Positions 51,585 through 60,333 of a DNA stretch of 64,000 bases are shown here, piece by piece; within the stretch, counting starts at the first letter, position 1, and each line of letters opens with the position of its first letter. The translations under genes and the position numbers were made by a program. A model generated the notes under the pieces. It ran no database searches. It saw only the letters and a program-made list of their open reading frames with translations, and was not told where the DNA came from. The stretch comes from Paenibacillus sp. SYP-B3998 (GTDB lineage: Bacteria; Bacillota; Bacilli; Paenibacillales; NBRC-103111): assembly GCF_010820665.1 (NCBI RefSeq), contig NZ_JAAIKC010000001.1, forward strand, positions 868,001 through 932,000. Direction: 5' to 3'.

Positions 51585-53528
51585 TTGAAAGTTATCAAAA
51601 GACGAATGGGTATCTTGACCTTAGCTATAGGCGTTATCGCAGCTGGTCTCGTAAACGATCCTAAGCAAGCTAAGGCTGATGTTGTATGGGATCATTGGAA
51701 ACAGGCGCAATCTCTTGCCGCAAGCGGCAATACGGGGGCAGCTGTACCCCATTGGCAATACCTTGCGAATTATTATGCAAGATCAGGGGAATGGGAGAAC
51801 GCCGCGCTTTTTTACGGCAATCTCGATGCCTATTACGATGCCAATGGCGATTATGAGCAAGCGATTCGATATTATGAATTAGAAAATGAGTACTGGGTGA
51901 AAGCAGGAAAAGATTGGGGAGCCGTGAAGCTGCAGCGAGCGGATCAGATTCGAACGACGATTGAATTGTACCGTCAGGATTCCGATCAAACAAGTATTCA
52001 AGCAGATGCACTACCCAGTAACGGAAAGTTAGCTAAATTCGAGCCTGCTTACGGCGTTTACATAGGTATGTATTCAGAGCAAGATCCTAAGGTTGGCAAT
52101 ATGTTTACGAAGGCTGAGTCCGTGTATGGTAAGAAGCATGCCATTTATTTGGCTTATTCACACTGGGGGCAAGCCTTTCCGGCTACGTATGCCAAGAGGG
52201 CAAAGGAGGCAGGTGGAGCCTTACAGATTGCTTGGGAGCCGGACGATGGACTAGATCCTGTTGCAGATGGCGCCTATTTGCGCAAATGGGCACAAGATGC
52301 GCAATCTGCGGGAATCCCCATCTTTTTAAGGTTTGCCGGCGAGATGAATGGAGCCTGGGTAAAATGGCATGGAAATCCAAGCCAGTACATTGCGAAGTTT
52401 CAAATGCTTCACGATGTATTTGCAACCGAAGCTCCGAATATTGCCATGGTCTGGAGTCCAGGTGATGTTCCAGCGGACGATATAGATCCTTATTATCCTG
52501 GGGATGCTTATGTGGATTGGGTAGGGGTAAGTTTATATATTGAACCGTATGAGAATGGTGATCCATCGTTGCCTTCTATGCTTGCGACTAGCAGTGTGGA
52601 GAGATTGACGAGGCTCTACAATACGTACGCTGATCGTAAGCCACTGATGTTAAGTGAAACTGGAATTCCACATTATTCCCATTCTTCAGATGAAGATTTT
52701 ACAGAATGGGCCAAGCTTAATTTGCAACGATTATACGAAATTATGCCTTACAAGTATCCTAGATTGAAAGCTATAACGTATTTTAACGTTGATCAGAAAA
52801 TGAACAATGCCAAAAACAACTACGCAATTAGTGATTCAAACGGGATTCAGAGTTACTACAATAAGTTGGTAGCAAATTCGTTCCTGTTATCCAAAGTGTC
52901 GCAAGGGGAGAAACCGTCCGATGGTATCGGGTATGTCCCTGTTGATGCCAGTCAAGCATTCACGAAAAAGACTAAACTTACGCCCTTTGTGAAAATACCT
53001 GATGTATATATCGGGAAAGTGGAGTACGTGTTAAATGGCCGAGTCATCGCATCACAGACTGATTTGCCATATGGACTAGAGCTGCAAGCCGGGGAAGTCC
53101 CAGAAGGTTCTGTTCTTCAACTGCGGGTGTACAATCAAGCGGGAAAACAAGTTGCAGACCGTTCATTCGGACTTTCTTCACAAGTTTCCATCGCTATAGA
53201 TGGAAAGAATCAAGATTTCGAGCAAGCCCCTGTTATCGTGAATGGTTCGACGATGGCGCCGCTTCGTGCAATCTTTGAAGCGCTAGGCGCAACCGTGGAG
53301 TACGATGCTGCCACTCGCAGCGTAACGGCTAAGAAAGGCGACATCACTTTACGCCTAATTCTCGATCAGAAGACCGTCTACCGAAATGGTCAAGCGTTTC
53401 AAATTGATGAGCCTGTTCAATTAGTCAATGGCTTCACTGTAGCGCCAGCTCGTTTCGTGGGGGAAGCATTTGGTGGGAAAGTGACTTGGGATGGTAAAAA
53501 CAGAGAGGTTACCATTTCAACGAAATAA
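51585..53528 (+). CDS. Secreted GH26-like glycoside hydrolase with TPR-like region and C-terminal stalk domain
   Basis: 647 residues from TTG 51585 (GGAG about 10 bp upstream; ATG at codon 8 is an alternative). Signal peptide to about residue 31 (AKA-D). Residues 35-130 look like tetratricopeptide-type helical repeats. The catalytic TIM-barrel (about 150-440) resembles beta-mannanase family GH26: general acid E253 in FLRFAGEMNGAW and nucleophile E358 in MLSETG. Residues about 545-647 are a copper-amine-oxidase-N-like stalk domain, also present on the alkaline phosphatase here. Probably a wall-associated polysaccharide hydrolase; mannan specificity is not shown. Confidence 0.82.
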   Translation: MKVIKRRMGILTLAIGVIAAGLVNDPKQAKADVVWDHWKQAQSLAASGNTGAAVPHWQYLANYYARSGEWENAALFYGNLDAYYDANGDYEQAIRYYELENEYWVKAGKDWGAVKLQRADQIRTTIELYRQDSDQTSIQADALPSNGKLAKFEPAYGVYIGMYSEQDPKVGNMFTKAESVYGKKHAIYLAYSHWGQAFPATYAKRAKEAGGALQIAWEPDDGLDPVADGAYLRKWAQDAQSAGIPIFLRFAGEMNGAWVKWHGNPSQYIAKFQMLHDVFATEAPNIAMVWSPGDVPADDIDPYYPGDAYVDWVGVSLYIEPYENGDPSLPSMLATSSVERLTRLYNTYADRKPLMLSETGIPHYSHSSDEDFTEWAKLNLQRLYEIMPYKYPRLKAITYFNVDQKMNNAKNNYAISDSNGIQSYYNKLVANSFLLSKVSQGEKPSDGIGYVPVDASQAFTKKTKLTPFVKIPDVYIGKVEYVLNGRVIASQTDLPYGLELQAGEVPEGSVLQLRVYNQAGKQVADRSFGLSSQVSIAIDGKNQDFEQAPVIVNGSTMAPLRAIFEALGATVEYDAATRSVTAKKGDITLRLILDQKTVYRNGQAFQIDEPVQLVNGFTVAPARFVGEAFGGKVTWDGKNREVTISTK

Positions 53529-53555
53529 GTAGCTAATTTCCGTGTAGTAAATAAG

Positions 53556-53605
53556 AAAGAATGGCCCTTTCGCATCCATTGTGAGAGAGCCATTCTTTGT
53601 TTTGC
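53556..53605. terminator. Bidirectional terminator between GH26 gene and the TetR-oxidoreductase
   Basis: AAAGAATGGC-CT-TC stem paired with GAG-GCCATTCTTT, loop around CATCCATTGTG, with T-rich flanks on both strands. Confidence 0.85.
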
Positions 53606-53611
53606 TGCTTA

Positions 53612-55534
53612 TTAAGCGTGCTGTAGTGCTTGCTGTACTTCCTCAACAATAGATGCTGCTGCAGTTCGGGCGCTAGAGAATGCACGTTCGGCAAGCTCAC
53701 CCTTACCTTTGCAACCGTCTCCACAGAAGTAGAAGGGTACATTTTCTAAACGTATAGGCAGCAGGTTGTTCGTAGCGATGTTTTTCACACTGGAAACCAT
53801 GGCTTTCTTGGAAACCCGTTTCACAGCTGTTACCTCTCTCCAACCTGGATAGTGCTTATCGAAAAGAGCTTCCATTTGCATTGTTTTTTGATCCAAGTAG
53901 GATTTGCGTTCTTCCTCGTTCGTAAAGCGGTCGCTCAAGTAAGCGATACCTTGCAGCAATTGTCCGCCCTCCGGTACGAGCGTATGATCCGTAGCGGAAA
54001 CATCGCTGATGAACAGTTTGTTATCCATATCGCTAATATAACTGAAAGGTCTTGCGACTACGCGGCTGAGCCCGATATCATAGACCATAACTTCTGTCGC
54101 TGTATTGGATTCATAAGGAGATAGGAAAGGTTCCCATGCTGTACCTTTAAGCAGCTTAACAACCTGTTGAACAGGCATTGCGAAGATGACTTTATCAAAA
54201 GCGACTTCACGGTTTTTCGTTTGCAAAATAAATTGTTTATCAGCGTAGCGAAGACTATCAACGCCTTCTTGAATGGCGATTTCCCAACGTCCTGTGCTGG
54301 TTACCTTTTGTTTAAGCTGATTTGTAATGACTGCCCAACTGCCAAGCACGTAATTAACGGGTTTACTTGATAGGAACAGGTTATGATAATATTCGCTGAT
54401 TACTGCGCCAGAAACGTTGCGAGCGTCTTCTGGCGTGATGAAGAAATTAGAGCAAACGAGATGTTCCCAAAGCTCTTTAACATCCTCATCCGCGTTGGAG
54501 TCAGCCAAATAATCAGCTAATGTAGCATAGTTTTTTAGATTATGAATATTCGCGATGATTGCGGCAATTTCACCGACGAAGCGTACTTTTTGAGCGGTGC
54601 TGAGCAAATCCGTTTTCAGCAGGTTTATAGCATCAAGAGGGGCTGGAGTCAGTTGATTATGTTTAGCATAGAACACCTTTCGCTTGTCAACTTGCTTAGA
54701 GCTAAAGGAAAGTCCCAGTTCTTTTTCCATGGAGGTTAAGGTATGACGGTCGATGCCATATATTGCATGCGCGCCGTAGTTCAGCGTAAAGCCTGCTTTT
54801 TCGTAAGTAAAAGCTCGCCCGCCTAATTGCGGACTACGCTCAAATAATATGCCTTCAATATGTGGATTTTCAGAGAGATAGGCAGCCGCAGTTAGTCCTG
54901 CCAAGCCACCGCCAATAATTGCTACTTTCATTTTATTTTCCTCCTTGGGGACTGGTTCTACCTGAAGTGTCGCAATGATCTCTTGTGAACGGAGACCTGC
55001 CCACAACCAGGCTAAGTTGTTTTTCATCATGGAGAGTAAATCGTCATCGTCTTCGCTGCACCATTTGAGTACAGTGCCTGCGTACATACAGACAAGCAGT
55101 TCAATTTTTGCTGATTCCGGCAGCCAATGGTGCAAGCTTTCGGTTAGTATGCGCAGTTGTTGTTGTTCTTCCATTTTTACCGTGTCATTTTGCAGAGCTA
55201 AAGCTTGTAAACTCCGAATAAGACGAGGCGATTCACAGATATTGGACGCCAAGTCTAAAAACAAACGATTAATGTGGCCCTCGAGTGATTGCACTTTAGA
55301 GGGAGGCTGCGCTACCCATACTCTGATTGATTCAATTTGTTTACTGTAGATTGCTGTTATGATTGCATCTTTACTTTTAAAATAGTGGTAAAAAGTCCCT
55401 TTGGAGGTGCTCGTTGCGGCGATGATGTCGTCTACGGATACATTTTCGTAGCCTTTCTCCATAAACATGGTTAATGCGACTTCCATCATCACATCCCGCT
55501 TCTTGCGGGTGGAAGCTCTCATGAACTGACTCAT
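53612..55534 (-). CDS. TetR regulator fused in frame to an FAD-dependent oxidoreductase (phytoene desaturase/PPO-like)
   Basis: One open frame of 640 residues from ATG 55534 (GGGGTGAG upstream). Residues 1-201 are a complete TetR protein: helix-turn-helix VSVDDIIAATSTSKGTFYHYFKSKDAII and a helical ligand domain. Residues 202-640 are a complete amine-oxidase-type flavoprotein: MKVAIIGGGLAGLTAAAYLSE (FAD Rossmann), FERSPQLGGRAFTYE, and C-terminal FYFCGDGCKGKGELAERAF. No stop separates them, yet a perfect AAGGAGG and ATG sit at the junction, so a separate flavoprotein can also be made. The combination looks like two adjacent genes whose intervening stop was lost. Reaction unknown. Confidence 0.8.
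   Translation of the reverse strand: MSQFMRASTRKKRDVMMEVALTMFMEKGYENVSVDDIIAATSTSKGTFYHYFKSKDAIITAIYSKQIESIRVWVAQPPSKVQSLEGHINRLFLDLASNICESPRLIRSLQALALQNDTVKMEEQQQLRILTESLHHWLPESAKIELLVCMYAGTVLKWCSEDDDDLLSMMKNNLAWLWAGLRSQEIIATLQVEPVPKEENKMKVAIIGGGLAGLTAAAYLSENPHIEGILFERSPQLGGRAFTYEKAGFTLNYGAHAIYGIDRHTLTSMEKELGLSFSSKQVDKRKVFYAKHNQLTPAPLDAINLLKTDLLSTAQKVRFVGEIAAIIANIHNLKNYATLADYLADSNADEDVKELWEHLVCSNFFITPEDARNVSGAVISEYYHNLFLSSKPVNYVLGSWAVITNQLKQKVTSTGRWEIAIQEGVDSLRYADKQFILQTKNREVAFDKVIFAMPVQQVVKLLKGTAWEPFLSPYESNTATEVMVYDIGLSRVVARPFSYISDMDNKLFISDVSATDHTLVPEGGQLLQGIAYLSDRFTNEEERKSYLDQKTMQMEALFDKHYPGWREVTAVKRVSKKAMVSSVKNIATNNLLPIRLENVPFYFCGDGCKGKGELAERAFSSARTAAASIVEEVQQALQHA
54929..54946 (-). promoter_or_regulatory. 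Internal ribosome binding site and start codon of the oxidoreductase part
   Basis: On the minus strand AAGGAGG (54940-54946), 8 bp, ATG (54929-54931). This is optimal spacing and an exact anti-16S match, placed precisely where an independent flavoprotein would start. The CDS from here would be 53,612-54,931, 439 residues. Confidence 0.75.
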
Positions 55535-55568
55535 CCGCTCACCCCGTTTCAACCATCAATTTACTTCT

Positions 55569-55597
55569 ATTATATGCCTTATTAGACTAACAGTCTA
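55569..55597 (-). promoter_or_regulatory. Promoter of the TetR fusion with overlapping palindromic operator
   Basis: On the minus strand -35 TAGACT (55592-55597), 17 bp, -10 TATAAT (55569-55574). The palindrome TAGACT-N3-AGTCTA (55583-55597) covers the -35 and half the spacer. A TetR dimer bound there would block its own promoter. Confidence 0.68.
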
Positions 55598-55730
55598 CAA
55601 AAGAATTGACCCATTCTCACCCTGTATTTAACTTGGGAAAAAATGATTTACAACCATTGTTTACCGTGTGCTCCTTCTCGCTGCGGACTATACTTTGAAG
55701 TAGAAACACGTGAGAGGATGAAATTGAAGA

Positions 55731-56792
55731 TTGAATCTGACTGATTTGGGATGGAATCCCTATTTTGAAAAAGCTTTTGAACCCTACAAACAAGAAGGAT
55801 ACCAGGCTGGACGCGTTTGTTTGGAGCACAAGCATATGTACCGTGTTCTGACAGAAACGGGGGAAGCGTTAGCAGAAATATCAGGTAAGATGCGTCATAA
55901 TGCTTTGCGACGTGAGGACTATCCGGCAGTAGGGGATTGGGTTGTGCTTTCTCTCAGAGCCGAGGAACAAAAGGCTACTATTCATGCCGTACTCCCGCGT
56001 CAGAGTAAGTTTTCCCGCAAAGTTGCGGGTCAAGTCACGGAAGAACAAATTGTAGCTACGAACGTAAATACCGTGTTTTTGCTAACTGCTCTGAACTTGG
56101 ATTTTAATGTGCGACGCATCGAGCGCTATCTCGTGCTGGCGTGGGAAAGCGGCGCAAATCCTGTTATCGTGCTGAGTAAAGCGGATTTATGCGACGATTC
56201 AGCGGAAAAAGCAGCTGAAGTTGAAGCCGTAGCTTTTGGCGTGCCCATTCATATTATTAGCTCAGCGGAGAATCGCGGACTCACCGAGCTTGCTCCATAT
56301 GTTACAAATGGGCAAACCGTAGCACTTCTTGGTTCATCAGGCGTAGGAAAGTCCACGTTGATCAATCGGATTTACGGGGAGGAAATCTTGGAAACCGGCG
56401 ATATACGGTATGGAGATGATAAAGGTAAGCATACTACTACTCATCGTGAACTCCTTGTACTCCCAGGGGGCGGGATATTCATTGATACTCCGGGCATGCG
56501 GGAGCTTCAATTATGGGAGGCATCCGATGGGTTGAAATCCTCTTTTCAAGATATCGAAGAGCTGGGAGCGAGCTGTTTTTTTCAGGATTGCAAGCATGAG
56601 AACGAACCGAATTGCGCGGTTAAGCTTGCTCTTGCCGAAGGCCATCTGGAACAAGAACGATTTCTAAGCTATTTGAAGCTTCAAAAAGAACTGGCTTACT
56701 TGGCGCGAAAAGAAGATAAGGCGCTGCAATCCGCAGAAAAAGAGAAATTTAAAAAAATGCGCCAAGCCTTTAAAAATCAACACAACGGTTAA
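55731..56792 (+). CDS. rsgA: Ribosome small subunit-dependent GTPase A
   Basis: 353 residues, a circularly permuted GTPase: OB-fold N-terminus, then VLSKADL (G4), LLGSSGVGKSTLINRI (G1), DDKGKHTTTHREL (G2), FIDTPGMRELQLW (G3), and C-terminal zinc finger (C-x5-C-x-H-x6-C in CFFQDCKHENEPNC). Releases late maturation factors from 30S. Start is TTG 55731: an in-frame TGA lies two codons upstream. GAGAGG is 13 bp away, and an 8-codon ORF (55,718-55,744) overlaps the start, so initiation may be coupled. Divergent from the TetR fusion. Confidence 0.92.
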   Translation: MNLTDLGWNPYFEKAFEPYKQEGYQAGRVCLEHKHMYRVLTETGEALAEISGKMRHNALRREDYPAVGDWVVLSLRAEEQKATIHAVLPRQSKFSRKVAGQVTEEQIVATNVNTVFLLTALNLDFNVRRIERYLVLAWESGANPVIVLSKADLCDDSAEKAAEVEAVAFGVPIHIISSAENRGLTELAPYVTNGQTVALLGSSGVGKSTLINRIYGEEILETGDIRYGDDKGKHTTTHRELLVLPGGGIFIDTPGMRELQLWEASDGLKSSFQDIEELGASCFFQDCKHENEPNCAVKLALAEGHLEQERFLSYLKLQKELAYLARKEDKALQSAEKEKFKKMRQAFKNQHNG

Positions 56793-56883
56793 ACGAAGAA
56801 GCATTGAAAGCAGTGAGATAAGCCCATTTCTCCTGCTCCGTGTAGACTTTTGCCTATAGCAGAATATGCTGTGGGTAAAAGTT

Positions 56884-57184
56884 ATGAATAAGAAAGAAGC
56901 ACATTGCCTTGTGCAGAAATCACATGTACCGCTAAGTGAGTGTCACGGTGGTTGACGGAACGCTGTACGATGGTATTGTTGAACATGTAGACGAAGATCA
57001 CTTATACTTGGCGGTTCCAACAGGGGGAATGGACCAAGAGCAAACGAGAGCCTTCCAACCGTATCCATATCCATATCCGTTCTATGGTCCTTTTCCGGGC
57101 TATGGCATACCTAGACGCCGGTTTGCCAGGCAAGTACTTCCACTTGCTGCTTTGCTTGCTTTGTCGCTGCTGCCATATTATTAA
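56884..57184 (+). pseudogene. Small membrane-tailed protein gene with probable +1 frameshift near codon 18
   Basis: From GTG 56936 the frame gives an 82-residue protein: VSVTVVDGTLYDGIVEHVDEDHLYLAVP (an Lsm-like strand pattern), a Pro/Tyr-rich middle (PYPYPYPFYGPFPGYG) and a C-terminal hydrophobic segment. A stop lies directly upstream and there is no ribosome binding site for that GTG. One frame over, ATG 56884 starts MNKKEAHCLVQKSHVPL, which would join seamlessly if one A at 56,934-56,935 were removed. So the gene appears broken by a single-base insertion, or the sequence has an error there. Family unassigned. Confidence 0.55.
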
Positions 57185-57342
57185 AATAGATAAGACAGGC
57201 AGGAGAACATCATTAGCCAAGCGTGATGTTTCTTTTTTTGCAATTATTCCATGAACATGTGGCTTGAGGATTGGATTTTTTCTTATCTTTCCGATAAAAT
57301 TAAGATAGCCAGGATTTCATGAAAGCAGAGGAGAAGCATGCG

Positions 57343-57693
57343 ATGAGCGATTGCATTTTTTGTAAAATAGTTGAGGGAGAGCTTCCTTCGAAAAAGGTTT
57401 ATGAAGATAATGAAGTCGTAGCTTTTTATGATATTGAGCCCGCGGCTCCAATTCATGTGCTGATTATCCCTAAGAAGCACTTTGCTTCACTAAATGAAGC
57501 GACTGATGAAGATTGGGCTGTGATTGGACAAGTTCAAAAGGCCGCCCAGCAAATCGCACAAGAATTGGGTGTCGCTGAATCTGGATACCGCGTAGTGACC
57601 AACTGTGGAGCTAATGCTGGACAGATCGTGCATCATCTGCATTATCATTTTCTAGCTGGAGCTAAATTGGCCCCATTAGGTGTAGCTAATTAA
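57343..57693 (+). CDS. Histidine triad (HIT/HinT-type) nucleotide-binding protein
   Basis: 116 residues from ATG 57343 (GAGGAG 10 bp upstream). Begins MSDCIFCKIVEGELPSKKVYEDN with the CxxC zinc half-site of HinT-type enzymes, and ends with the catalytic triad HHLHYHFLAG (HxHxHxx). Hydrolyses AMP-lysine or aminoacyl-adenylate type phosphoramidates. Monocistronic upstream of rpsU. Confidence 0.95.
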   Translation: MSDCIFCKIVEGELPSKKVYEDNEVVAFYDIEPAAPIHVLIIPKKHFASLNEATDEDWAVIGQVQKAAQQIAQELGVAESGYRVVTNCGANAGQIVHHLHYHFLAGAKLAPLGVAN

Positions 57694-57721
57694 ACTATTT
57701 CGTAACAAGGTGAGATTCAGA

Positions 57722-57750
57722 TTGACACTCTAAATACTATAACCTATAAT
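57722..57750 (+). promoter_or_regulatory. Consensus sigma-A promoter of rpsU
   Basis: TTGACA (57722-57727), 17 bp, TATAAT (57745-57750): perfect hexamers and spacing, 55 bp before the S21 start. Confidence 0.92.
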
Positions 57751-57805
57751 GAGAGTTGATGAACCGCTTTGTCTTAGATGGTCTGTTCGGAGGGAGGGAA
57801 AACTG

Positions 57806-57979
57806 TTGTCAGAAACTCGAGTTCGTAAGAACGAAACTATAGATGCTGCACTTCGTCGCTTTAAGCGTTCCATCGCTAAGGATGGCATTCTAGCAGAGGT
57901 TAAAAAACGCAAACATTATGACAAGCCCAGCGTTAAGCGTAAGCTTAAATCTGAGGCTGCTCGGAAGAGAAAGTTCTAG
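57806..57979 (+). CDS. rpsU: 30S ribosomal protein S21
   Basis: 57 residues, [26 protein letters not shown] ... [18 protein letters not shown], the conserved S21 sequence and length. Start codon is TTG 57806, fixed by GGAGGGA 8 bp upstream and by homologue length. Driven by a perfect consensus promoter, and followed after 8 bp by yqeY. Confidence 0.97.
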   Translation: MSETRVRKNETIDAALRRFKRSIAKDGILAEVKKRKHYDKPSVKRKLKSEAARKRKF

Positions 57980-57987
57980 GAGGCAAC

Positions 57988-58431
57988 ATGAGCTTAAGCG
58001 ATCGATTGAACGAAGATATGAAGCAAGCGATGAAGAGTCAGGACAAGTTCAAACTCTCTGTAATCCGTATGGTTCGTTCTACAATTAAGAATTCAGAGAT
58101 AGATCTGAAGAGAGCCTTAGATGACAATGAAGTGCTTGACGTTCTAACTCGTGAGATCAAGCAGCGTAGGGACTCCCTCCAAGAATTTGCAAAAGCGGGC
58201 AGAGATGATCTGGCCGATAACCTTAAGGCGGAACTTGTTATTTTAGCTGAGTACATGCCGCAACAGCTTTCTGAGGAAGAAGTTAAAGTCATTGTACAGC
58301 AGACCATACAACAAGTTGGTGCTTCTTCCAAAGCGGATATGGGCAAAGTGATGACTGCATTAATGCCACAGGTAAAAGGGCGCGCTGATGGTAAAATTAT
58401 CAATCAGTTGGTCCAACAATTGTTAGGTTAA
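57988..58431 (+). CDS. yqeY: GatB/YqeY domain-containing protein
   Basis: 147 residues, the usual length. LSDRLNEDMKQAMKSQDKFKLSVIRMVRSTIKNSEID at the start and the GatB tail-like domain KADMGKVMTALMPQVKGRADGKIINQLVQQLL at the end. The domain resembles the tRNA-binding tail of GatB, suggesting tRNA contact, but its role is unknown. CTAGGAGG precedes the ATG; operon with rpsU as in B. subtilis. Confidence 0.95.
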   Translation: MSLSDRLNEDMKQAMKSQDKFKLSVIRMVRSTIKNSEIDLKRALDDNEVLDVLTREIKQRRDSLQEFAKAGRDDLADNLKAELVILAEYMPQQLSEEEVKVIVQQTIQQVGASSKADMGKVMTALMPQVKGRADGKIINQLVQQLLG

Positions 58432-58452
58432 ATCAAAATATGTTATGAAGAG

Positions 58453-58484
58453 ACCAGGTGGATGAAAATCCCCTGGTTTTTTAT
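58453..58484 (+). terminator. Terminator of rpsU-yqeY
   Basis: ACCAGG-GGAT stem, GAAA loop, ATCC-CCTGGT, then TTTTTTA. Confidence 0.9.
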
Positions 58485-58573
58485 TTATTTAGAAAAGGAC
58501 GAAACAGTTTGTGTTATCAAACGTACATAATTAATGAAAAGCAAAGCGAAGAGGAATTCAGGGAAGGGAGTGA

Positions 58574-59233
58574 ATGAGTATGCTTGTGGACAATTTATCT
58601 GCCTTTCTGACTCATCCGGTTACAGCGACTGTGCTTTTGGTTGTAGGGATTGTAGGGATTGCGTTAGAGTTGCTTTTTTTCAGCAGCGGATTGTTGGCAG
58701 CCGCGGGGATTGCCGGCTTCGCATTCTATTTTTTAGGGTTTTATTTAGCGGGCTTCGCGGGATTTGGGGATTTGGCGGTATTTGGTATCGGCATTGTACT
58801 CTTAATCTTGGAACTCATTGTTCCTAGCTTCGGTATTCTTGGCGTGTTGGGAGCGATTTGCCTTTTCGGTGGGGTATTAATGGCCTCCTCTGATCCCAAG
58901 GAAGCGGCAATCATGCTAGGTGTGGCGCTATTGATTGCGATTATCACTGTCGCTTTTGCCATAAAGTATTTTAAACATCGGGGAGTTTGGAATCGTTTTA
59001 TTTTAAGAGAGCAGTTAACAACAGACAAGGGTTTTACGTCTAGTCCCGATCGTTCGTATCTACTGGGTTTGATAGGCGAAGCGATAACCCCTCTGCGACC
59101 TGCAGGGACAGCGCTTATAGGTGGAGAACGAGTTGATGTCGTTACAAACGGGGGCTTTATACCCAGTGGAAAGGAAGTCGTGGTTACGGAAATTGAGGGG
59201 AACCGTGTCGTGGTTAAAGAAAAAAATGATTAA
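58574..59233 (+). CDS. Short NfeD family membrane protein lacking the protease domain (YqeZ position)
   Basis: 219 residues. Four to five hydrophobic segments between about 18 and 130 followed by an OB-fold NfeD domain (LLGLIGEAITPLRPAGTALIGGERVDVVTNGGFIPSGKEVVVTEIEGNRVVVKE). B. subtilis YqeZ at this position carries in addition an N-terminal ClpP-type serine protease domain of about 200 residues, which is absent here; the 140 bp upstream cannot hold it. NfeD proteins work with flotillins, and floA is the next gene. Start ATG 58574 or ATG 58580, with GAAGGGAG upstream. Confidence 0.85.
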   Translation: MSMLVDNLSAFLTHPVTATVLLVVGIVGIALELLFFSSGLLAAAGIAGFAFYFLGFYLAGFAGFGDLAVFGIGIVLLILELIVPSFGILGVLGAICLFGGVLMASSDPKEAAIMLGVALLIAIITVAFAIKYFKHRGVWNRFILREQLTTDKGFTSSPDRSYLLGLIGEAITPLRPAGTALIGGERVDVVTNGGFIPSGKEVVVTEIEGNRVVVKEKND

Positions 59234-59289
59234 TTAAGTAACTCATGGATTCATGAAGATATCATGGGAAAATCGAAGGAGGATATTAA

Positions 59290-60279
59290 ATGACGATAGA
59301 ACCTAGCTTATATTTTTTATTTCTTGCAGCCGTTATTGTAATTGCACTTGCTATTTTGTTGAGCGTGGTGCCGGTGATGCTGTGGATTTCCGCGCTCGCA
59401 TCTGGCGTGCGTATCAGTATTATTACCTTAATTGCTATGAGGCTCCGCCGCGTGACGCCAAGTCGAATTGTAAACCCGATGATTAAAGCGACCAAAGCGG
59501 GGATCGATTTAAGTGTAAACCAGTTGGAAAGTCATTTTCTAGCGGGAGGTAATGTAGATCGGGTTGTCAATGCACTGATCGCAGCCCATCGCGCTAAGAT
59601 CCATTTAGAGTTTGAACGTGCAGCGGCTATTGACCTCGCAGGACGCGACGTGCTGCTGGCTGTACAAATGAGCGTTAATCCGCGTGTCATTGAAACGCCG
59701 AATGTATCGGCGGTTGCGAAAAACGGTATTGAAGTAAAAGTTATTGCGCGGGTCACGGTTCGCGCTAATATCGACCGCCTCGTTGGAGGCGCGGGCGAAG
59801 AGACGATTATTGCCCGTGTAGGCGAAGGGATTGTAACAACAGTTGGTTCCAGCGATTCTCACAAGGATGTGTTGGAGAATCCTGATTTAATTTCGCGCAC
59901 TGTTTTAGGCAAAGGTCTGGATGCAGGCACTGCTTTTGAAATTTTGTCGATTGATATTGCCGACGTGGATGTAGGTAAAAACATTGGCGCTCACTTACAA
60001 ACGGAACAAGCCGAGGCTGACAAACGTATTGCCCAAGCAAAAGCTGAGGAGCGGCGTGCAATGGCTGTAGCTGCCGAGCAAGAGATGAAAGCTAAGGTTG
60101 TTGAAATGCGCGCTAAAGTTGTTGAATCCGAATCACAGGTGCCGCTTGCAATGGCGGAAGCGCTTCGTAATGGTCAACTTGGGGTTATGGATTATATGAA
60201 TCTAAAGAACATTGAATCAGATACGCAAATGCGTTCTACGCTTGGTAAAATTAATGACGGCAAGAGCGATAAGGAATAA
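59290..60279 (+). CDS. floA: Flotillin-like protein FloA
   Basis: 329 residues, family length. Two N-terminal membrane hairpin segments (about 5-55), SPFH/band-7 domain with [27 protein letters not shown] and [24 protein letters not shown], then the coiled flotillin domain ([39 protein letters not shown]). Organises functional membrane microdomains. GGAGG precedes the ATG; co-transcribed with the NfeD gene as in B. subtilis yqeZ-yqfA. Confidence 0.97.
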   Translation: MTIEPSLYFLFLAAVIVIALAILLSVVPVMLWISALASGVRISIITLIAMRLRRVTPSRIVNPMIKATKAGIDLSVNQLESHFLAGGNVDRVVNALIAAHRAKIHLEFERAAAIDLAGRDVLLAVQMSVNPRVIETPNVSAVAKNGIEVKVIARVTVRANIDRLVGGAGEETIIARVGEGIVTTVGSSDSHKDVLENPDLISRTVLGKGLDAGTAFEILSIDIADVDVGKNIGAHLQTEQAEADKRIAQAKAEERRAMAVAAEQEMKAKVVEMRAKVVESESQVPLAMAEALRNGQLGVMDYMNLKNIESDTQMRSTLGKINDGKSDKE

Positions 60280-60333
60280 ATGCTAGGTTTCATTTCCTAG
60301 GTCAGGTTTCAAAATCGCTAAGGAGGTGCTCTG

